Positions 31,937 through 38,512 of a stretch of 38,512 nt of DNA are shown in pieces. The translations under genes were made by a program, and so were the position numbers. Position 1 is the stretch's first letter. Each line of letters opens with the position of its first letter. Source of the DNA: an uncultured Collinsella sp. (lineage in GTDB: Bacteria > Actinomycetota > Coriobacteriia > Coriobacteriales > Coriobacteriaceae); NCBI GenBank assembly GCA_902470925.1, contig CABRIF010000009.1, positions 1 through 38,512 on the forward strand, read 5' to 3'. A model generated the notes under the pieces. The model saw nothing but the letters and a program-made list of their open reading frames with translations, had not been told where the DNA came from and searched no databases.

Positions 31937-33304
31937 ATGTATCTGCAGAGAAAAATCGACAGCATGCTCCGCGCATGGAAGCACGATGAGAACCGCAATC
32001 CGCTTATTATCAAAGGGCTCCGGCAGGTGGGCAAAACCGAGAGCGTCCGCCGCTTCGCCCGTGCGCACTACATGAGCATCATTGAGATCAATTTTGTCGA
32101 AGAACCGCTGTATCGGGGAATCATCGCCGATGGCTACAGTGCGGCGGCAATCGTCAAAAGCATCTCCCTGATCGACCCCTCGAAGCGGTTCGTGCCCGGT
32201 GAGACCTTGCTGTTTTTCGACGAGATCCAGGAGTTTCCCGACATCGCGACGTCGCTGAAGTTCTTCAAGCAGGACGGCAGGTTCGACGTGATATGCAGCG
32301 GCTCGCTGCTGGGATTGAGCTATCGCAGGATCGAGAGTAACGGCGTCGGCTACAAAACCGATTACGAGATGCACTCGATGGATTTTGAGGAATTCCTCTG
32401 GGCACAGGGCTATGACGCCTCTTTCATTGACGGTCTTGCCACATCGTTTGGCGAGGTGCGTGCCCTCGGTGCGCTGCAGACAACGGTTCTCGAGCGGCTG
32501 TTTTTCGACTATTGTGCGTTGGGCGGCATGCCGGGTGTTGTTGCACCGTATGTTGAGGGCGGAACCTTCGAGGGCGCTCTCGCAACGCAGCGCCAGCTCA
32601 TCAATGATTACCGGGAGGACATCCAAAAGTACGCCGAGGGCCTGGATCAGGGCAGGATTCTTAATGTGTTCAACCATATTCCCGTTCAGCTTGCGAAGGA
32701 GAACAAGAAGTTCCAGATCGGGAAGGTCGAACGCGGCGCTCGTTTCAAGACCTATCGCGGCTGCATCGAGTGGCTCGTGAGCGCCGGGATGGTGAACGCC
32801 TGTTACTGCCTCAATGTGCCGGAGTTGCCGCTGAAAGGCAACTACGACGAAACGAAGTACAAGCTGTATTTCTGCGATACGGGCTTGTTCATAGCGATGC
32901 TGGACGATGAGGCGAGCGAGGATTTCAGGGCGAACAGGAATCTCGGTGTCTACAAAGGAGGGCTGTTCGAGAGCATCGTGGGGGAGGCCCTGGCCAAGCA
33001 GGGCTACGGCTTGTACTACTACAAGCGGGACAATTCGACACTTGAGCAAGATTTCTTCGTTCGGACAAGGAGCGCGCTCGTGCCGATCGAAGTCAAGGCA
33101 AAAAACGGCACCTCGAAATCGCTGAGGACGCTGATCGCATCCGAAACGTATGCCGATGTCAAATTCGGCATCAAGTTCTGCGCTGGCAACATCGGATGCG
33201 ATCGCAATATCGTGACAGTGCCCTACTATCTTGCGTTTCTGCTGCGCCGCGTGTTGCGGACATGGGACGAGACGGGCTTTCCCGAGGGGCTCGACGTCTC
33301 GTAG
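31937..33304 (+). CDS. AAA+ ATPase (AAA_14) with DUF4143 domain
   Basis: The 455-residue protein has an N-terminal AAA_14 ATPase (Walker A GLRQVGKT at 27-34, Walker B LLFFDEIQEF with D95/E96, sensor CSGSLL at 120-125) and a C-terminal DUF4143 region. Near the end LEQDFFVRT and VPIEVKAKNG (about 368-390) give the D...ExK pattern of the PD-(D/E)XK nuclease fold, which is known from this family but not shown to be active. The biological role of the family is unknown. ATG 31937 follows AGGAGA. Codon use is A/T-richer than in the flanking uronate genes, which it separates, so it is probably acquired. The repeat array lies directly upstream. Confidence 0.88.
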   Translation: MYLQRKIDSMLRAWKHDENRNPLIIKGLRQVGKTESVRRFARAHYMSIIEINFVEEPLYRGIIADGYSAAAIVKSISLIDPSKRFVPGETLLFFDEIQEFPDIATSLKFFKQDGRFDVICSGSLLGLSYRRIESNGVGYKTDYEMHSMDFEEFLWAQGYDASFIDGLATSFGEVRALGALQTTVLERLFFDYCALGGMPGVVAPYVEGGTFEGALATQRQLINDYREDIQKYAEGLDQGRILNVFNHIPVQLAKENKKFQIGKVERGARFKTYRGCIEWLVSAGMVNACYCLNVPELPLKGNYDETKYKLYFCDTGLFIAMLDDEASEDFRANRNLGVYKGGLFESIVGEALAKQGYGLYYYKRDNSTLEQDFFVRTRSALVPIEVKAKNGTSKSLRTLIASETYADVKFGIKFCAGNIGCDRNIVTVPYYLAFLLRRVLRTWDETGFPEGLDVS

Positions 33305-33342
33305 CGCCCCACTGTTTTGGTGCGCCGTCGGCGTGGAATCGA

Positions 33343-33379
33343 GTTGGCCGCCGGCTGGGTGTCCCGGCCGGCGGCCAAC
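33343..33379. terminator. 13-bp GC-rich hairpin between convergent genes
   Basis: GTTGGCCGCCGGC pairs perfectly with GCCGGCGGCCAAC around an 11-nt loop, between the ATPase stop and the aldolase stop. It has no T-run on either strand but its position suits a bidirectional terminator. Shares GGCTGGGTGT with the hairpin after prfC. Confidence 0.55.
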
Positions 33380-33401
33380 GGCAAGCGTGCGAGCTGCGCC
33401 T

Positions 33402-34043
33402 CTACGCGCGGGCGGCGCGGGCGAGGTCCATGGCCTCGGCGGCCGTCTTCTCCACGGCAGAGAAGTCCCCGTCGGCGAACAGCTCGGGCTTGACCATCCA
33501 GGTGCCGCCGCAGGCGATGATGGAGGGGCAGCTCAGGTAGTCGGCCACGTTACCGGTGCTCACACCGCCGGTGGGCATGAAGCGGTGCCCCACGAACGGC
33601 GCGGCGAGTGCCTTGATGGTGTTCAGGCCGCCGTACTGGGCCGCCGGGAAGAACTTGGTGACCTCAAGCCCCAGGGCGCGCGCGGCGGTGACCTCGGTGG
33701 GCGTCACAGTGCCGGGCAGGACGGGAACCTCGCGCTCGATGCAGGTGCGCACGACGTCCTCGGAGAAACCCGGGCTCACAATGAACTGCGCGCCCGCCGC
33801 CAGGGCCTCGTCGAGCTGGGAGAGGTTGAGCACCGTGCCGGCGCCCACGCACATCTCGGGCTCGGCGGCGGCCATGGCGCGGATGCACGCCGCCGCGCAC
33901 GGCATGCGGAAGGTGACCTCAGCCGAGGTCATGCCCGCGGCCATGAGGGCGTGGGCGAGCGGGGCGGCGTCCTCAACGCGGTCGAGCACCACGACGGGGA
34001 CGATGAGCAGGGATTCGAGCTTCTCGTAGAACGATTCGAACAT
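33402..34043 (-). CDS. KDPG (2-keto-3-deoxy-6-phosphogluconate) aldolase
   Basis: This class I aldolase cleaves KDPG to pyruvate and glyceraldehyde-3-phosphate. The 213-residue protein shows the family residues: Glu42 in AEVTFRMP, GAGTVLN at 67-73, Schiff-base Lys130 in VTKFFPAAQYGG, and PTGGVS and GGTWM at the phosphate site, matching the spacing in E. coli Eda (Glu45, Lys133). ATG 34043 follows AAAGGA. It is the second gene after KDG kinase on the minus strand, completing the pathway from KDG. Use on the related 2-keto-4-hydroxyglutarate is possible. Confidence 0.93.
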   Translation of the reverse strand: MFESFYEKLESLLIVPVVVLDRVEDAAPLAHALMAAGMTSAEVTFRMPCAAACIRAMAAAEPEMCVGAGTVLNLSQLDEALAAGAQFIVSPGFSEDVVRTCIEREVPVLPGTVTPTEVTAARALGLEVTKFFPAAQYGGLNTIKALAAPFVGHRFMPTGGVSTGNVADYLSCPSIIACGGTWMVKPELFADGDFSAVEKTAAEAMDLARAARA

Positions 34044-34079
34044 GGCAGGTCCTTTCCGGAACGCGAATGGGAGGGAGAT

Positions 34080-34107
34080 GGTGCCGGCGCGGCCACGCGC
34101 CGGCACC
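34080..34107 (-). other. perfect 12-bp hairpin between kdgK and the aldolase
   Basis: GGTGCCGGCGCG pairs with CGCGCCGGCACC around a 4-nt loop, 37 bp before the aldolase start. It lacks a T-run. Its position between two genes of one pathway parallels the hairpin between dhuD and dhuI. Confidence 0.75.
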
Positions 34108-34243
34108 GTGAGGAAAAAGGAGGGAGCAAAGATTGGGGCGGCCGCCGGCGGCGTGCCGACGCCGCGGCGCGAGAGGCGTTTGCCCAGGGTCGCGGCGTGG
34201 CGTGGCGCGGCGCGCAGGACGGCAGCTCGAGTCGCGCGGCGCC

Positions 34244-35311
34244 TTAGCGGGCGACGCGCGTGCCTCCGCCGTGCGCCGCGATGGCGGCGATCTCGTCGGC
34301 GGTCACGAGGTTGGAATCGCCACGGACGGTGAGTTTCAGCACCGAGCCGGCGATGGCGTAGTCGATGGCCTGCTGGCCCTCGAAGCCGAAGGTGAGCGCG
34401 TGCAGGTAGGCGCCGGAGAACGCATCGCCGGCGGCCACGCCCTCAAGCACGTGCACGTGGTGAACGGGGGAGAACCAGTGGCGCTCCTTGCCGTCCGAGC
34501 CGGCGAGCAGATCGTCGTTGGCGGCGCTGTAGAGCATGCCCATCCAGTCGGACTCCTCGACTGACGCGATGTTGCGGATGACCGACAGCACCTGCTTGCA
34601 GCCGAACTCGGCGCAGATCTGGCGCGCCATCTCCACGTAGTCCTCGCGCTCCTCGATGCCGTGCTCGAGCGAACCCGACACGCAGGTGACGCCCAGGCCA
34701 GCCGGTGCGTCCTCGTCGTTGGCGATCACGATGTCAACGAGCGGCAGCAGCTCGCGCATGGTGCGCTGGGACGCCTCGGGGCTCCACATCTTGCCGCGGT
34801 AGTTCACGTCGCAGGCGGTCACGATGCCGCGTGCGCGGCAGGCCTCGAGCGCCTCGCGGCAGGCGATGGCCATCTCCTCGGAGATGGCGGGGGTGACGCC
34901 GGAAAAGTAGAAGAGCTCGACGCCGGCAAGGATCTGGTCCCAGTCGAATACCGTGTGCGAGGCCAGGTTGATGGCCGAGTACTTGCGGTCGTACACGCAG
35001 CCGTTGCCGCGCATCGAGGCGCCGACCTCGAACACGTAGCTGCCCAGGCGGTCGCCGGCGCGCACCACGCGCGAGGTGTCCACGCCGTAGGCGCCGATCG
35101 AGCGCAGCGCGCATGCGCCGAGACGGTTGCTGGGCACCACGGAGACGTAGGCCGCACTGCCGCCCTGGTAGGCCACCGACAGGGCAGCGTTGGCCTCCGC
35201 GCCGCCGTAGCGCACGTCGAACTCGCCCGCCTGCTCGATGCGCAGGTGGTCTTTGGGCGAGAGTCTCATCATGATCTCGCCGAAGGTCAAAACGGTTGAC
35301 TGGCTGTTCAC
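34244..35311 (-). CDS. kdgK: 2-keto-3-deoxygluconate kinase (PfkB family, GTG start)
   Basis: The 355-residue ribokinase-like enzyme phosphorylates KDG to KDPG using ATP. Features: N-terminal LTFGEIMMRLSP with the sugar-binding Asp/Arg region, RYGGAEANAALSVAYQGG, and the C-terminal PfkB signature VAAGDAFSGAYLHAL, whose Asp is the catalytic base. It is slightly longer than typical KdgK (~310-340). The start is GTG 35311, which has a perfect AAGGAGG 9 nt upstream. The neighbouring KDPG aldolase and the LacI operator at its promoter support the assignment over other PfkB sugars. Confidence 0.9.
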   Translation of the reverse strand: MNSQSTVLTFGEIMMRLSPKDHLRIEQAGEFDVRYGGAEANAALSVAYQGGSAAYVSVVPSNRLGACALRSIGAYGVDTSRVVRAGDRLGSYVFEVGASMRGNGCVYDRKYSAINLASHTVFDWDQILAGVELFYFSGVTPAISEEMAIACREALEACRARGIVTACDVNYRGKMWSPEASQRTMRELLPLVDIVIANDEDAPAGLGVTCVSGSLEHGIEEREDYVEMARQICAEFGCKQVLSVIRNIASVEESDWMGMLYSAANDDLLAGSDGKERHWFSPVHHVHVLEGVAAGDAFSGAYLHALTFGFEGQQAIDYAIAGSVLKLTVRGDSNLVTADEIAAIAAHGGGTRVAR

Positions 35312-35350
35312 GATACGTTCCTCCTTGGTTAACGATACCGCATATATCCT

Positions 35351-35370
35351 TTACGAAATCGGTTTCGTAA
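35351..35370. promoter_or_regulatory. LacI operator at the kdgK start region
   Basis: TTACGAAA-TCGG-TTTCGTAA has perfect 8-bp arms. It lies just downstream of the kdgK -10, where it would block initiation, and in the gap shared with the divergent LacI gene at 35583. It is unlike the AAACCGGTTT sites, so it belongs to the second LacI protein. Confidence 0.8.
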
Positions 35371-35379
35371 TCGAGTTGT

Positions 35380-35407
35380 AGTATAGTGCTTGCACAGGAT
35401 TTGTCAC
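35380..35407 (-). promoter_or_regulatory. kdgK promoter
   Basis: Minus strand: GTGACA (35402-35407), a 16-bp spacer, and TATACT (35380-35385); both boxes match consensus at 5 of 6 positions. The overlapping TATAGT on the plus strand (35382-35387) could serve the divergent LacI gene. Confidence 0.75.
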
Positions 35408-35582
35408 GCGTTTTTCAAAAAATCGCACGCGGAAGGTCGCAGCCGCTAGGGGCCGTACGCGGACCCTGCGGTGGTGGGGGCCTGGTTGTAGCGCCGCGGC
35501 TGCCGTTCGGCTGGGTCCGCTGCCGTCTGGCTGGGCCCGCTGGCGGGAGGCGAGCGCGCGAGCGCGAAGGAAGGGGTTGCCG

Positions 35583-36605
35583 ATGGCGCGCATGCGCATT
35601 CGCGACATAGCCGAGCAGGCCGGGGTGAGCCCCGCCACCGTCTCGCGCTATCTCAACAACACGCCCGGCCAGATGACCGAGCAAACGCGCGCCCGAATCG
35701 CCGAGGTGATCGAGCGCACGGGATATAGGCCCCGCACCGCCGCGCGCAACCTGCGCCGTGAGCGCTCGGGCCTGCTGGGCGTGATCATGGCCGACGTGCA
35801 GAACCCCTATTCGAGCGCGATGCTCGAGCAGCTCTCGGCCCAGGCCGCGGCTGCTGGATGCGCGCTCATGACGGCGTTTTCGGGCGGGGATGCGGCGCGC
35901 GAGAGCGAGGCGATCGAGCGCCTGGTCGATGCGGGTGTGGACGGGCTGGTGGTCAACGCCTGCGGTGGTAACGACGAGGCGCTGGTCCGTCTGGCCGCCC
36001 GGGTGCCGCTCGTCTTGCTCGATCGCGAGGCGGAGCCCGGCGGGGTGGATGTGGTCACGTCGAACAACGGCGAGCTGATGCGCGGTCTGGTGGCCGATCT
36101 GGCGGCTGCCGGCTGCACCCATCTGGCGCTGCTCACGGAGCGCGTCGATGTGAGTTCGCCTCGCCGGGAGCGTGCGCGCGCCTTCGAGCAGGCCGTACGC
36201 GGCGCGCAGGTGGCGGGCGAGACGGTGGTGCTCGACGAGGATGAGGCCAAACGCGCCGCGCAGCTCGACGGCTGCATGGTGCGCACGGCCGGCGGCAAGC
36301 TGGGGTTGGTGGCCGCCAACGGCCTGGTGTTCCTGCGCTTGGTCGAGGCCCTGGCGGCGTTCGGCCCGGCGCTGCCGCAGGGGCTGCGCGTGGCCACGTT
36401 CGACGATTATCCCTGGAACCATGTGCTGTTCGGCGGCGTCACCACGGCGGCGCAGGACACCGAGGCGATCGCGGCGGCGGTGCTGGAACGCCTCGAGCTG
36501 CGCCGTCGCCGCGCGGCGACGGCGGTGGGGGAGGCGGCGCGGGTCGAGGCCGTGCGCATCGAGGTGCCCGGCCGCATCCTGCGGCGCGCCTCCACACACC
36601 GCTGA
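35583..36605 (+). CDS. LacI family repressor of kdgK and the aldolase
   Basis: The 340-residue regulator has a classical LacI HTH at the N-terminus (IRDIAEQAGVSPATVSRYLN), hinge RTAARNLRRERSGLLGV and a sugar-binding domain (DVQNPYSSAMLEQL, then a VATFDDYPW segment). ATG 35583 has GGAAGGGG 7 nt upstream; a TTG at 35577 is too close to it. It is divergent from kdgK with a palindromic operator between, so it very likely represses kdgK-eda and perhaps itself. That makes two LacI proteins for one pathway, each with its own site. Confidence 0.92.
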   Translation: MARMRIRDIAEQAGVSPATVSRYLNNTPGQMTEQTRARIAEVIERTGYRPRTAARNLRRERSGLLGVIMADVQNPYSSAMLEQLSAQAAAAGCALMTAFSGGDAARESEAIERLVDAGVDGLVVNACGGNDEALVRLAARVPLVLLDREAEPGGVDVVTSNNGELMRGLVADLAAAGCTHLALLTERVDVSSPRRERARAFEQAVRGAQVAGETVVLDEDEAKRAAQLDGCMVRTAGGKLGLVAANGLVFLRLVEALAAFGPALPQGLRVATFDDYPWNHVLFGGVTTAAQDTEAIAAAVLERLELRRRRAATAVGEAARVEAVRIEVPGRILRRASTHR

Positions 36606-36806
36606 GCGGCTCGGCCTTCGCATCGGGGCCAGCGCGGGCATCGACGCGCGCCGGTGCGGGTGCCGACCGCGAGTGCCGGCGCGGGAGCGCGAGGGCGGAT
36701 GCGGGGCCGAGCCCGGGTTCGCGAGCACGCGCTCATCGCGCCCATCGAGCTCGCCGCGCCCGCCGCAGGATGCGCATCCGCCCGCACTTGCCGATGCGGT
36801 GTTCCC

Positions 36807-38228
36807 CTACAGCTTCGCCAGCTCCTCCGCGCACAGGGCGTTCAGGCGCCGCACCGTTTCGCGCATCTCGTCCTCGCGGGTCTCGGGGTGGATCGCGCAG
36901 ATGCGCAGCACCTTCATGCCCTTGAGCTCGGTGGTGTAGATGGCGGCGTACCCGCCGTCCAGCATGCGGCGCGAGATGCGGGCGTTCAGCTCGTCGAGCT
37001 GCTCGGGGCTGCAGCCGTCCGGGCGGTAGCGGAAGCACACCATGGCGAGCTGCGCCGGCGAGACGATCTCGACCTGCGGATTGCGCTCGAGTTCGTCTTG
37101 GGCCCAGCGCGCCAGGTCGAACCCGTGCTCCACCGCCGCGGCAAGCGCATCGGAGCCCATCGTCTGCAGGGTGAACCACAGCTTGAGGCCGCGCGCCGGG
37201 CGGGTGAGCTCGGGGCTCAGGTTCGAGGGGTTCGTGAGCTGCGCCACGGCCTCCAGGTCTTTGAGGTATTCCGGGTTCACGCTGAGGCTGCGGGCGAGCG
37301 TGTCCTCGTTGCGCACGAGCAGCATGGCGCAGGAGTAGGTTTGGAAGAGCCATTTGTGGGCGTCCCAGCTCAGTGAGTCGGCCTGCTCAATGCCGGCGAG
37401 CAGGTGCCGCTTCGAGGTGAGCAGCGCCGACGCACCGATGGCGCCGTCGACGTGCAGCCACAGTCCGTGCTCATGCGCCACCGCGGCGACCTCGTCGATC
37501 GGGTCGATGGTGCCGGTGTTGGTGGTGCCGGCCGTAGCGGCCACGAAGAAGGGCTGCAGCCCGGCCGCGCGGTCGGCTTCGATCGCGCGGCGCAGGGCAC
37601 GCGTGTCCAGGGTGAAGTCATCGCGGCAGCCGAGGATGCGGATGCGGTCCGGGGCGATGCCGGCGATGTGCAGCCCCTTGGCCACCGAGCTGTGCGCCTG
37701 ATCGGACAGGTAGGCCACGCCCGAGTGCCAGCTGCTGGGCTCGAGCAGGGCGTCGCGGGCCGCCACGGCTGCCGTCATGTTCGCCATCGAGCCGCCCGAG
37801 ACGAAGGTGCCGCCCGCCTCGGCCGGAAAGCCCGCCTGGTCGCAGAGCCAGCGCAGCAGGCTGTGCTCGGCCATGCAGCCGCCGGGGTAGTTGGCGAATC
37901 CGCCGGCGTGGCGGTTGTAGCCCGACACGATGAGGTCGCCGAGCCAGGACAGCGCCGTGACGGGCCCGGGGACGAAGCCCATGAAGCGGGCGTGATCGAG
38001 GTTGGAACCGCAGCCCACCACGGTTTCCTGCATCTCGCGCACCACTTCGTCGAGCGCCCGGCCGCGGGCGGGGATGCCCTCGCGTGCGATGGCGGCGAGG
38101 TCCTCGCTGTCGATCGGCGTGATGACCGGACCCTCGGAGAGGTGGCGGTTACGTCCGAACAGGTCGCAGACGAAGCGGATCGCGGCGAGCTCGACATCTT
38201 GCTCCTGGGCTGCTCGGTTGGTGTGCAT
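36807..38228 (-). CDS. group II PLP-dependent amino-acid decarboxylase
   Basis: The 473-residue enzyme belongs to the pyridoxal-dependent decarboxylase group with aromatic-L-amino-acid and related decarboxylases. Visible landmarks: TFVSGGSMANMTAAVAAR (phosphate site), LSDQAHSSVAKG with the cofactor-stacking His, ATAGTTNTGTIDPIDE, LHVDGAIGAS with the Asp that binds the pyridine nitrogen, and the Schiff-base Lys292 in SWDAHKWLF. Substrate cannot be fixed by eye; aromatic amino acids (Tyr, Trp, Phe) are typical of this subgroup. ATG 38228 follows AAAGGA; an extension to 38399 lacks a ribosome site. No transporter or antiporter adjoins it in this window; the 284 bp upstream run into the contig end. 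Confidence 0.88.
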   Translation of the reverse strand: MHTNRAAQEQDVELAAIRFVCDLFGRNRHLSEGPVITPIDSEDLAAIAREGIPARGRALDEVVREMQETVVGCGSNLDHARFMGFVPGPVTALSWLGDLIVSGYNRHAGGFANYPGGCMAEHSLLRWLCDQAGFPAEAGGTFVSGGSMANMTAAVAARDALLEPSSWHSGVAYLSDQAHSSVAKGLHIAGIAPDRIRILGCRDDFTLDTRALRRAIEADRAAGLQPFFVAATAGTTNTGTIDPIDEVAAVAHEHGLWLHVDGAIGASALLTSKRHLLAGIEQADSLSWDAHKWLFQTYSCAMLLVRNEDTLARSLSVNPEYLKDLEAVAQLTNPSNLSPELTRPARGLKLWFTLQTMGSDALAAAVEHGFDLARWAQDELERNPQVEIVSPAQLAMVCFRYRPDGCSPEQLDELNARISRRMLDGGYAAIYTTELKGMKVLRICAIHPETREDEMRETVRRLNALCAEELAKL

Positions 38229-38470
38229 GGGCGAATTCCTTTCTCGATGACGTTGGCGTGCCCGCGCAGCGCCGCCGGCGGGGACGGGCGGCCGCGTGCG
38301 CCCCGTTTGCGTGTGCGACGGGGCGCGCGGCGTATGGGGGCGGTGGATGCACTCCATCGTGTCAGAGCGAGAGCTATGTGTGAAATGAATCTCTTGCAAC
38401 GCGATATTATGTATTCGAATAGCTCCTGTTTGGCAGAGGTGGAGCCCGGTGGAGGGAAGACCGTTTGTCG

Positions 38471-38512
38471 CTGTCTCTTATACACATCTGACGCTGCCGA
38501 CGATACTCCTTG
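38471..38512. other. Nextera adapter and i5 index (assembly artefact)
   Basis: Bases 38471-38489 are the Tn5 mosaic end CTGTCTCTTATACACATCT, continuing to 38503 as the Nextera read-1 adapter in reverse complement. TACTCCTT (38504-38511) is the reverse complement of i5 index 507 (AAGGAGTA) as I remember the index list. A reverse frame through it begins MYKRQ, a familiar sign of this contamination. It should be trimmed; real sequence ends at 38470. Confidence 0.97.

Noticed and set aside
37775..38485. Reverse frame beginning MYKRQ
   Set aside because: It begins in adapter sequence and overlaps the decarboxylase in another frame.
38471..38489. Tn5-type mobile element end
   Set aside because: The mosaic end is directly joined to Nextera adapter and index, so it comes from library preparation.

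Overview
The window looks like one whole contig from a high-G+C actinobacterium of the gut class Coriobacteriia, most likely Collinsella or a close relative. This rests on the high G+C bias, the mix of gut-type sugar-acid genes, an LPXTG-anchored surface protein, a tandem FeoA/FeoB system and strong AGGAGG-type ribosome sites. No rRNA or other phylogenetic marker is present, so the genus is inference. Both ends look like assembly ends: a 15-bp tandem repeat on the left, and Nextera adapter plus index sequence on the right (38471-38512), which is not biological.

Layout. 1-4218: a DUF454 membrane protein, release factor 3 (prfC), a 30-bp repeat array and a 2-hydroxyacid dehydrogenase. 4430-9587: a lower-G+C ABC half-transporter, a Bax-inhibitor-1 protein, and a TetR regulator with an MFS exporter sharing an operator motif. 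9589-14372: an AraC regulator divergent from a heterodimeric ABC exporter-fold pair of the siderophore (YbtPQ/IrtAB) type. 14480-17886: a secreted, sortase-anchored (LPHTG) metallophosphoesterase and a YibE/F membrane protein. 18084-21497: a ferrous-iron operon, feoA-feoA-feoB-(29-bp repeat array)-Cys-rich FeoB partner, ending in a strong terminator. 21605-26076: a GntR/FCD regulator divergent from a GntP permease and an IlvD/Edd-family dehydratase close to YjhG/YagF. 26290-27198: galU, followed by about 1 kb without genes that holds a terminator, a MITE-like inverted-repeat element and short repeats. 28268-36605: catabolism of unsaturated uronates (RpiB-like DhuI, KduD-like DhuD, LacI regulator; KDPG aldolase, KDG kinase, second LacI regulator), split by an unrelated AAA+/DUF4143 ATPase preceded by a precise repeat array. 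36807-38228: a group II PLP decarboxylase.

How the genes work together. DhuI and DhuD turn the unsaturated uronate released from host glycosaminoglycans into 2-keto-3-deoxygluconate (KDG); KDG kinase and KDPG aldolase finish it to pyruvate and glyceraldehyde-3-phosphate. The GntP/dehydratase module may feed the same KDG pool from an aldonic acid. The operators are legible: AAACCGGTTT sites for the first LacI protein lie inside a TTGACA promoter of dhuD, a different palindrome lies at the kdgK start, and perfect hairpins separate the two genes in both catabolic pairs.

The most unusual content is a series of short arrays with periods of 29-33 bp (about three DNA turns): at 2888-3200 (10 units, with an inversion), 21013-21157 (5 units, 29 bp exactly) and 31785-31901 (four identical 19-bp cores separated by unrelated 13-14-bp spacers, ending 35 bp before an AAA+/DUF4143 ATPase that carries a PD-(D/E)XK-like motif). 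The last pairing is the best candidate for an undescribed system. Several proteins also carry long Ala/Gly/Asp-rich disordered inserts.
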